Origin: Prorocentrum cordatum
Lineage: Eukaryota > Sar > Dinophyceae > Prorocentrales > Prorocentraceae
DNA: 22,500 bases
Direction: 5' to 3'
NCBI GenBank assembly: GCA_963575745.1
Contig: CAUYUJ010009518.1
Coordinates: 1-22,500, forward strand
Part shown: piece by piece, positions 16,242 through 22,500 of the stretch
How the letters are laid out: each line of letters begins with the position of its first letter
Position numbering within the stretch: position 1 is the stretch's first letter
Translations under genes and position numbers: made by a program
The notes under the pieces: generated by a model
What the model saw: the letters and a program-made list of their open reading frames with translations, nothing else
What the model was told of the DNA's origin: nothing
The model's database searches: none

Positions 16242-16579
16242 GTTCCGCCCCGAGTCTCCGCCACCCACCTCCCCCGTCGGAAGTGGGACTTCTCCGCGGT
16301 CGCCTGCCCCTCCCTGGCGCCGAGGGGCGGTCGGGCGGTCGCCCGTCGTTGCCTGGCGCCGCTCCTTGCTCGGGCTGCTCGGGAGATCTAGAACGACATC
16401 CTCCCCTCCTCCTTCTCTTCGGATTCGGATTGCTGGTGGCGATGAGCCCTCTGCAGCAACCTCAAACTCATAATCAGCAGCAGCAGCAACCTGAGGTTGC
16501 TGCTGCTGATGATGATGGTTGTTGCAGAGGGCTCATCGGCCGCAGGCCCTCGGGAGGCGGACCCGCGATACAGCGCCAG
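16242..16579 (+). other. Intron D with 97-bp foldback
   Basis: C-rich to 16440, then the inverted repeat 16441-16537, then about 40 bases to the likely acceptor GCCAG at 16579. Alternative acceptors (16527, 16529, 16544) fall within or just after the foldback's right arm. Confidence 0.4.
16441..16537. repeat. 97-bp imperfect inverted repeat
   Basis: GATGAGCCCTCTGCA at 16441-16455 is repeated inverted at 16523-16537. The centre is a perfect 14-bp hairpin, CAGCAGCAGCAACC (16478-16491), loop TGA, GGTTGCTGCTGCTG (16495-16508). Between them the arms differ by small indels. It may be a small foldback element placed beside a splice acceptor. Confidence 0.9.
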
Positions 16580-17487
16580 GCTCGGACAAGGAGACGGATT
16601 TCAACGGCCCTGATGGGTCCATTCGTGTGCTCGTGGCGGTGGAGGACTTCGTGCGTTGGCACGACCAGTCGCGGGTGGGCGACAAGCTCGAGCGCGCAGA
16701 TAAGGACGTGCGCAACCCGAAGGAGGCCGACCTGCTGAGGTACGAGGCCGAGCTCGACGACACGGACGCGTGGGAGAGCGACCTCATGAAGGCCACGACG
16801 GGCGGCCTCAGCTCGAGGGCGGCGGTCGGCGCCAGCACCTTCCTGCAGAGTAGGCGGAGGCCTCCGAGCGAGATGGGCGATGGCGACGGCGAGAGGAGCA
16901 GGTCTCGGAGCCTCGGGCAGCCCACTGAGCGCGCGACGCCCGCGGGAGGCAAGCGCGCCAAGGCAGGCGGCGGCGAGAGCGGCAGGAAGCGCGGCCAGGA
17001 GGACGACGACTGGAAGAGCAAGTCTGGCACTGGCACTGGCTCGAAGCGCACGAGGCAGGACGATGTCATGATTTCTGATGATTCCGACGTGGGCGATGGA
17101 TCTCTCGGCTCGGATTGCAGCGACAGCGACTGCCGCAAGGGCGCTGCCAGGTCCCGTCGGAAAGGCGGCAAGAGTTTCTCGGACGAGGCCGCCCAGATCG
17201 TTGCGAAGTTCCAGAGGAAGTTGACCAGATGCACGACAGACTGGGAGGGCCTCAGCGAGCAGGCCGGCCGCGCCCTCACGGAAGCGGAGCCCGAGATTAC
17301 CACGTCGTCCATCGCCATGTTGGCCAACAACGTGGTGAGCAAGGGCTGCGTGAACCAGGCAGTCTTCCACGGCGAGGCTGAGGACGGCCCCTGGCCATCC
17401 TTGGGCGAGGTCATGGGCGCGGTGTCCGACAAGGACGTGGTCGCACTTGCAATCGGGCGCGTCGGCAGGGGCGAGCCTGTGAAGGAC
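16580..17487 (+). CDS. Exon E (about 900 nt), main charged domain
   Basis: Starts near GSDKETDFNGPDG, in phase with exon D if the acceptor is 16578-16579. It holds a folded-looking part (VAVEDFVRWHDQSRVGDKL, KDVRNPKEADLLRYEAELDD), then a basic stretch (GGKRAKAGGGESGRKRGQ) that could be a nuclear localisation signal, an Asp/Ser-rich acidic stretch (MISDDSDVGDGS), and a second helical part (SDEAAQIVAKFQRKLTRC, TTSSIAMLANNVVSKGC). The end is placed at AAGGAC|GTCAGG by likeness to exon H; CCT|GTGAAG at 17478 is equally in phase. Long non-repetitive reading and mixed amino-acid use make this the surest exon. No family recognised. Confidence 0.7.
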
Positions 17488-17518
17488 GTCAGGGGGTGGG
17501 TGTTGCACGCGCATGTAC

Positions 17519-17589
17519 ATCTACTACTACTACCACGACTACTACTACTACTGCTACTACTACTACTACTACTACTACTTCTTCTACTT

Positions 17590-17641
<52 letters not shown>

Positions 17642-17698
17642 GAGTACGACTACGATTACGATTACGACTACGACTACTACTACCTACGTGTATAATTT

Positions 17699-17738
<40 letters not shown>

Positions 17739-18072
17739 TACTACTACTACTATGACTATTACTGCAGCTACTACTACTACTACTACTGCTGCTATTCCTA
17801 CTACTACCGCTCCTACTAGTATCACTACTGCGACCTCGGCCACTGGTAATACGACTAGTTTTAATATTACCTTGATTACTATCACTACCACTATTATTGT
17901 ACCGCTACTACTGCGATTACTACTAGTATTACTATTACCACACATAATCATACTGCTCATACGACTACTACTACTACTACTACTACTACTACTGCTGCTA
18001 CTACTACTACTTTTACTACTACGGCTACGGCTACGGCTGCGGCTGTTACTACTTCTACTACTACGACTACTA
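17519..18072 (+). repeat. (TAC)n array in intron E
   Basis: TAC/ACT/CTA repeats, nearly pure at 17521-17690 and 17700-17755, degenerate at 17810-17960, then purer again to about 18072. It is the reverse complement of the (GTA)n array at 12742-13196. The Leu- and Thr-rich ORFs over it are artefacts. Confidence 0.95.
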
Positions 18073-18301
18073 CGTGGTAGCTGTTATCACTAATGCATCT
18101 CCCCTCCTCCTCCAACCACTGCTACTACCACAGCTGCGGCTACTGCTTGCGTGCCGCACCCCCTGCCTCCCCCTTCGTACTCACCATCCTGCATTGCCTC
18201 GTCCTCCGCCACCTCCTGCCCCCTCGCGCCCCCGCCCCCATGCCCCATGCCCGAATCTCCACCGCCTCCCCCCTCCTCCCTCCGTGCCGCGGGGCAGGGA
18301 G

Positions 18302-18412
18302 GATCGCGTCACCTCGAAGTCCTTGGTGCAGTACTTCCAGTGGTGCAAAGACTACAAGAAGCGCAACCTCCCAACGGGCCACGCCTCCATGCGGTCGGTG
18401 GAGGCCATGCAG
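18302..18412 (+). CDS. Exon F (111 nt)
   Basis: After a C-rich tract and GGGAG, the sequence reads DRVTSKSLVQYFQWCKDYKK then RNLPTGHASMRSVEAMQ and closes at ATGCAG|GTGCAG, phase 0 at both ends. Aromatic and charged residues are well mixed, unlike the Pro-rich flanks. The role is unknown. Confidence 0.65.
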
Positions 18413-19554
18413 GTGCAGCTGAGCGAGATGGCGTGTGCGGTCTGCGTTTCTTGTGCTGCCTATATGTTGCCACCCGCTCGTCTGTCACCTCCGCCAGTCC
18501 CCCACTTGCCCCTCGACCCCGCGCCCCATGCGGCTTCTCGGCCCCGCCAGCACCGCGCCCCTAGACCCCTCGACCCCGCGCAACTGGGCCGACCGACGGG
18601 GGGCGGGGTCGGCGGTGCCCAGGGGCCGAGGGGCCGACGGGGTCAACGGGTCGAGGGAACGATTGTCGATGTGCGTCGATGGTCGAGGCGCGGGGGTTGC
18701 AAGGTTCGAGGGCTGATGGCGAGGCGCGGAGGCTACAATGTTCGAGGGCTGTTGGGGTCCAGGGAGGATCCAGTGGCCCATCCTTCCGCTGCCCTCCTCC
18801 TCCTTCTGTTTCGCGTGTTGTATTGTATTGTATTGTCGGGGCCTTAACTGCAGCATTATGTTTCGTGTGCTCTCATTCTCTCGCTTCGTCTGCTGCCCCG
18901 TCTCCTCCTCCTCCTCATCATCATCCTCCTCTGGTTCGCATGCTCCTCTTCTCCTCCTCTCGCTACGTCTGCCCCCCTAATTTCCCCTCCCCGCTTCCCC
19001 TCGCCGTTCTTCGTCAACCTTTCTCCCCCTCGCCTCGTTTTCTCTCCCGTCCGTGTCGCTGTACTTGGCGGCTCAAGCGCACTGGCAGCCGCGTGGCACG
19101 CCCTCTTGCGCCTTCCCGCGGCCCCGCCTGGGCCCCCGCGCCCCGATGCGTTGCCATTCGCGCCTGGGCTAGTTCCCTGCGCCGCGGAGGCTCGTCCGTG
19201 GTGCCCCCCCCCCCGCGCCGTTGTTGTCGAGGGCGCGGGTGGCCCCCCCTCCCATTTTGGCCCCTCCCCGCCGCGGCCGACGCCGCGGCGGGGAGGTGCC
19301 GCCCGCCACATTGGTGGAAAGGGTTCCCTGTCAGGCTCGGCGGCAATGGGGGGCCGCGAGCGCAGGGCCCATGGTGCCGCGAGGACCTCCCCGCGGCAGG
19401 TTGCGCCGCGCGGTGCAAGCACTTGCCCCTCGCCTGGGTGGACCCCGACGGCACGTGCCCCGCTCGCCGAAACGCGCCCCTCACACCCCTAGGATCCCCA
19501 AGGGTAGAGTCCCGATTGTTGCCAGTTTGTGCGAGCGCTTTCGCGCGCGCGTAG
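18413..19554 (+). other. Intron F: GC-rich, with inverted and tandem repeats
   Basis: No convincing exon in about 1.1 kb. It holds a long imperfect inverted repeat (about 18541-18663, CCCTCGACCCCG against CGGGGTCAACGGGTCGAGGG), a 36-bp tandem duplication (18684-18719 and 18720-18755), a short GTATT run near 18820, then CT-rich sequence. Confidence 0.5.
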
Positions 19555-19618
19555 AGGTACAACCAGACCTGGTACACCGTGGAGTTGCAGGGGGAGCCCC
19601 TCATCATGGCCCCTGCGC
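19555..19618 (+). CDS. Exon G (about 64 nt)
   Basis: Between CGCGTAG and a GT at 19619 the sequence reads RYNQTWYTVELQGEPLIMAP. It starts in phase 0, agreeing with exon F. With the GT donor it ends in phase 1, which exon H does not accept; a GC donor at 19615 would give phase 0. A TAG stop sits immediately upstream in the same frame. Confidence 0.5.
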
Positions 19619-19858
19619 GTTGAAGGACCAACATTTCCGCTTGGTTTCCAACTCCCCCCCCTCCCTCCTCCGAGCCCTCATCAACGTCGTCCTCATCTCC
19701 CTCCTCGCTTGTTCCCGCCCTCCCTGCCCTTCCTCATTCTCATCCGACTCCTCCTTTCCCGCTTCCCCCTCCTCCTCTTCCTCCTCCTCCTCCTCGTCCT
19801 CCTCCTCTTCCCCCCCCCCCCTCCTCCGCCTCCCCCCTCCCCCCCCTCCTCCTCCGAG

Positions 19859-20236
19859 CCCTCCTGGCGCTGGCCACGAATGCTTGCCGACTTGCCACCT
19901 ATCTCGGTATCCAAGCAGAAGGGCGTTACCAAGCTAGAGAAGGTCATCGCCAGGCATGATGGCGCGCTCTCCGAGGGCGTCAAGGGCTTCAAGACCATGC
20001 TTTCATCCTTGGCGAAGGCCGTGGGCACGGAGAGGTCGGGGCGCGCTGCCAGGGAGCAGAAGCTCAAGACCTTCGTCAAGGATCTCCATCGGCGGGCCTC
20101 CAAGGCCGACATGAAGGCGCCACTCGGCCACGACTTCTTCAGCGCCACCTTCTCGTGCTCCCTGAAGATCACGGGGGGCCCCTTCTCGCAGGCAGGCGAC
20201 GGCGTTGAAGCGGGCGCGCCTTTCTTCGTGAAGGAC
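19859..20236 (+). CDS. Exon H (about 320-380 nt), basic helical domain
   Basis: After a long C/T tract ending CTCCGAG the frame reads PSWRWPRMLADLPPISVSKQ, then KGVTKLEKVIARHDGALSEG, KTMLSSLAKAVG, KTFVKDLHRRASKADMKAPL, HDFFSATFSCSLKITGGPF and ends FFVKD at AAGGAC|GTCCTT. Alternative acceptors at 19915 and 19918 keep the same phase. Lys-rich helices dominate. It fits exon I in phase 0. Confidence 0.65.
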
Positions 20237-20517
20237 GTCCTTATCCCGTCCGCCCTACATTGTGTACTGGATGGGACTCGCGTCTTGACCTGCCCGCCCT
20301 ACGGCTTCCCTAAAAAACCCTGGTCTGAGTATACATAATTGCAACAAGTGTATACCGTTGTAGGGCTTGTACATACCTGGTATATTCATACGCAAGTGTG
20401 TTCCCCGTGTGCACGCATATGCATATTTGCATGAATGACTGTAGGTGTGCGTACATATAAACATGTAGTAGTAACGTGCACGGGCGTACGCACGCACGCA
20501 TACGCTCGCACGGCCAG
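20237..20517 (+). other. Intron H: AT-richer sequence with TGTA/CATA motifs
   Basis: The least GC-rich stretch of the right half, with many TGTAC, GCATATGCAT and CGTACG motifs. No coding signal. It ends GCACGGCCAG. Confidence 0.4.
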
Positions 20518-20571
20518 TCCGACCAGCACCACGTCGCCTGGGTGTCGGGGAGCGCCCTTGGCACATGGCAG
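20518..20571 (+). CDS. Exon I (54 nt)
   Basis: Exactly 18 codons, SDQHHVAWVSGSALGTWQ, between CGGCCAG and TGGCAG|GTGCCC. Phase 0 at both ends agrees with exons H and J. Confidence 0.55.
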
Positions 20572-20738
20572 GTGCCCATCGCCGTTGTCCCATTGCGGGG
20601 GCGGAGCAAGTATTCGACATCGGCGTAGCTCTCGCACTCTCCCTCCCCCCCCCTCGCCCCTGCACCTCCCCCTCCACCTCTCTCCCCCTTCCCATCCCAC
20701 CGCGCCCTCCCCCCCCCCCCCCCTCCGTCCGAGCGCAG

Positions 20739-20916
20739 GGCGCGGGCGAGATCCTCGCGTCGGTCGCCGAGAAGGGCACGGCTGGCCTCCTGGAGCATTG
20801 GCGTTCGAAGTCCCTCGGCGGCGGCAGGAAGCAGGCGCCCGCGCCGTCCCGGGAGGCGCCCGCGTTCCTGAAGTTGGCCGAGCCGTTCGCTGGATGGCAT
20901 ACAGAGTGGAAGACTG
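20739..20916 (+). CDS. Exon J (178 nt)
   Basis: Preceded by a run of 15 C and CCGAGCGCAG, it reads GAGEILASVAEKGTAGLLEH, a Lys/Ala/Pro linker, then EAPAFLKLAEPFAGWHTEWK and closes at GACTG|GTGCTT, phase 1. The strong pyrimidine tract and clear composition change at both ends support it. Confidence 0.65.
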
Positions 20917-21364
20917 GTGCTTTTTGTTTGTTTGCAATAGTTGCCGCATGTCACCATCCCATCCACCGCTCCCCGCCCTTCCTCCTCCCCTTCACCGCCC
21001 CGCTCCCGACGTTCCGCCCCCCCGCCCTTCCCCTTCTATCCCGTCCACCCCTCCCTCCTCCGTCGCCCAGTTTCCACCTTCGCACCCTTGCCCCACGTCC
21101 AGTCTTCTCCTGACTCCTAGCCCCGCGGACGCGTTCCCCCCGCCCGCGCCTGGCCTTCTCGTGTCAACTCACTCTCGCACCACCCTGCCCGCCCCCTGGC
21201 CCTCGTCGTTCCCAGCCCCTTCCCATTCCCCCTTCGCGCCTCGCGCGCAACACTGGCGGCCATTCCGTAGCCCCGTCTTGTCGGAAATTTGCGCCCCCCC
21301 CCCCCCCCCCGCCAGCCTCTCGCACCCTTCGCGCGCCTCACCGCCCGCGCGCAGCCGCTCGGAG

Positions 21365-21528
21365 GTGCACGCGCCACATTGCAGGCCTTCTGCGACAAGG
21401 TGTTTTTGACGTACGCCAGCGCCGGCAGCACCCACGCGTCGGTGGAGCCCGTCATGCTGCCGACGCTGCGCTACCTCTCCGCAGGCTCCAGGAAGCTCGC
21501 GATGCTGAGGCTGGAGGACTTCTGCGCG
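21365..21528 (+). CDS. Exon K (about 164 nt)
   Basis: Reads [40 protein letters not shown] then [14 protein letters not shown]. The acceptor at TCGGAG (21364) gives the two bases needed after exon J; the better-looking TTGCAG at 21384 would break phase. The donor is proposed as GCG|GCATGC (GC type). The next 215 bases of the intron are (CT)n. Confidence 0.6.
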
Positions 21529-21577
21529 GCATGCGCTAACCTATGCCTCCGTTTCGTCTTCTCTGACCTTCTCACCT

Positions 21578-21801
<224 letters not shown>

Positions 21802-22156
21802 CTCGTCCTCATGATCCACCGCGTCCGCCTCGTGTTCCTCCTCCCCACCACCTCATCTGAAGTGCTCGTTCTGCATCCTGGTCGTCGTGTAAGAAACTGT
21901 GCCAGCATACCTATGTTGGCAGCAGTAGTGCCTTATATCGTGCAACCTCATGTAGCCTCCCTCGTGGGCCCCTGCGCTGCTTGCCGCCCACCCCCTCGTC
22001 CTCCTCCTCTTCCTTCCCATCTCCGCCTCTCCCTCGTCCTCCCCCCCATTCCTCCTGCCCATGTGCCTCGCCCCATGTTCCCTCTACCCCCGTCCCCTCG
22101 CTACCCCCCCCCCCCCGCGCCGCCGCTGCCGGGACTTCTCGAACTTCGCGCTGAAG

Positions 22157-22322
22157 TGCGGCGGGGGCGACGGCCAGGTGGCGGACTACAACAAGATCAT
22201 CGTCCTCTTCAAGTCTTTCGGGGCTGGCATGGAGATCCCCGCGGACGTTCCCATCTGCGCGTTCGAGCAGGGCCCCCAGACGGCGGGGCAAGGGCTCTCT
22301 GCAGGGGCGCTCGGGAGGCGAG
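22157..22322 (+). CDS. Exon L (about 166 nt), 3' part continues beyond window
   Basis: The frame reads CGGGDGQVADYNKIIVLFKS, FGAGMEIPADVPICAFEQGP, then QTAGQGLSAGALGRR, closing at CGAG|GTAAGG, the best donor in the window. Protein-like sequence extends left to about 22130 (RDFSNFALK), but there is no AG between about 21955 and 22155; the first is CTGAAG at 22156, which restores phase with exon K. So either the exon starts at 22157 or the acceptor is not AG. Confidence 0.6.
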
Positions 22323-22500
22323 GTAAGGGTGAAGGATTTGTGAGGCCTGGGTGCGGTGAATCCTGCGCTGCAGTCGTGATGCGGTTGTACTTGGCATCGT
22401 GTTTTCATTCGGTGTCGCATTGGGCTTCGGGCCCATTGGCGCCCTTCCTGGATATTTGATTCTGACTGGCGAGGGGGCCGAAGGGGGTCGGATGACTAGG
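22323..22500 (+). other. Start of next intron, to window edge
   Basis: Follows the GTAAGG donor; mixed sequence with stops in the exon frame and no recognisable feature. Confidence 0.4.

Overview
The window looks like nuclear DNA of a GC-rich protist, most likely a dinoflagellate. The grounds are strongly GC-biased third codon positions, a very large non-LTR retrotransposon, a neighbouring gene cut into many small exons, introns packed with simple repeats, and splice donors that are often weak or GC. No bacterial operon, tRNA or rRNA was recognised. The organism call is inference; the standard genetic code fits all frames read.

Positions 1 to about 12,420 hold one long non-LTR (LINE-type) retrotransposon on the + strand, its left end outside the window. 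In order it carries an ORF1-like region with two predicted membrane segments, a possible ADP-ribosyltransferase-like fold and a Cys-rich zinc-binding region; a possible ubiquitin-like segment; a long disordered linker; an apurinic-type (EEP) endonuclease; a reverse transcriptase with FVDD at the catalytic site; a CCHC zinc finger; an RNase H in another frame; and an extra 3' ORF ending in a helical region. The catalytic residues of endonuclease, RT and RNase H are present, so the copy seems fairly young, but the reading is interrupted by three frame changes and one in-frame stop. The element ends with GC-rich hairpins and a (CT)n tail.

The most striking signal is a family of short hairpins scattered through the element's coding sequence. 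They share the core CTYCAG (tetraloop UYCA in RNA) and, in most copies, a single unpaired C four nucleotides 5' of the conserved T, while the lower stems differ in sequence but stay paired. They lie mostly in linkers between domains and are read in different frames, giving peptides such as GGFSPG, AASAQG, APSGPG and AAPALG. I found no good copy outside the element.

Positions 12,420-14,280 are non-coding: a 25-bp direct repeat, a 455-bp (GTA)n array, a pyrimidine-to-purine polarity switch centred on a palindrome, a cluster of three hairpins, and a decayed exon-like fragment.

From about 14,288 to beyond the right edge lies one unrecognised + strand gene, reconstructed as about 12 exons (36 to about 900 nt). 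Its introns are pyrimidine-rich on the sense strand and hold a (GTAT)n region, a 97-bp foldback, a (TAC)n array inverted relative to the upstream (GTA)n, and a pure (CT)107 tract. Exon phases agree at most, not all, junctions. The product is charged, with a Lys/Arg- and Asp/Ser-rich middle; its function is unknown.
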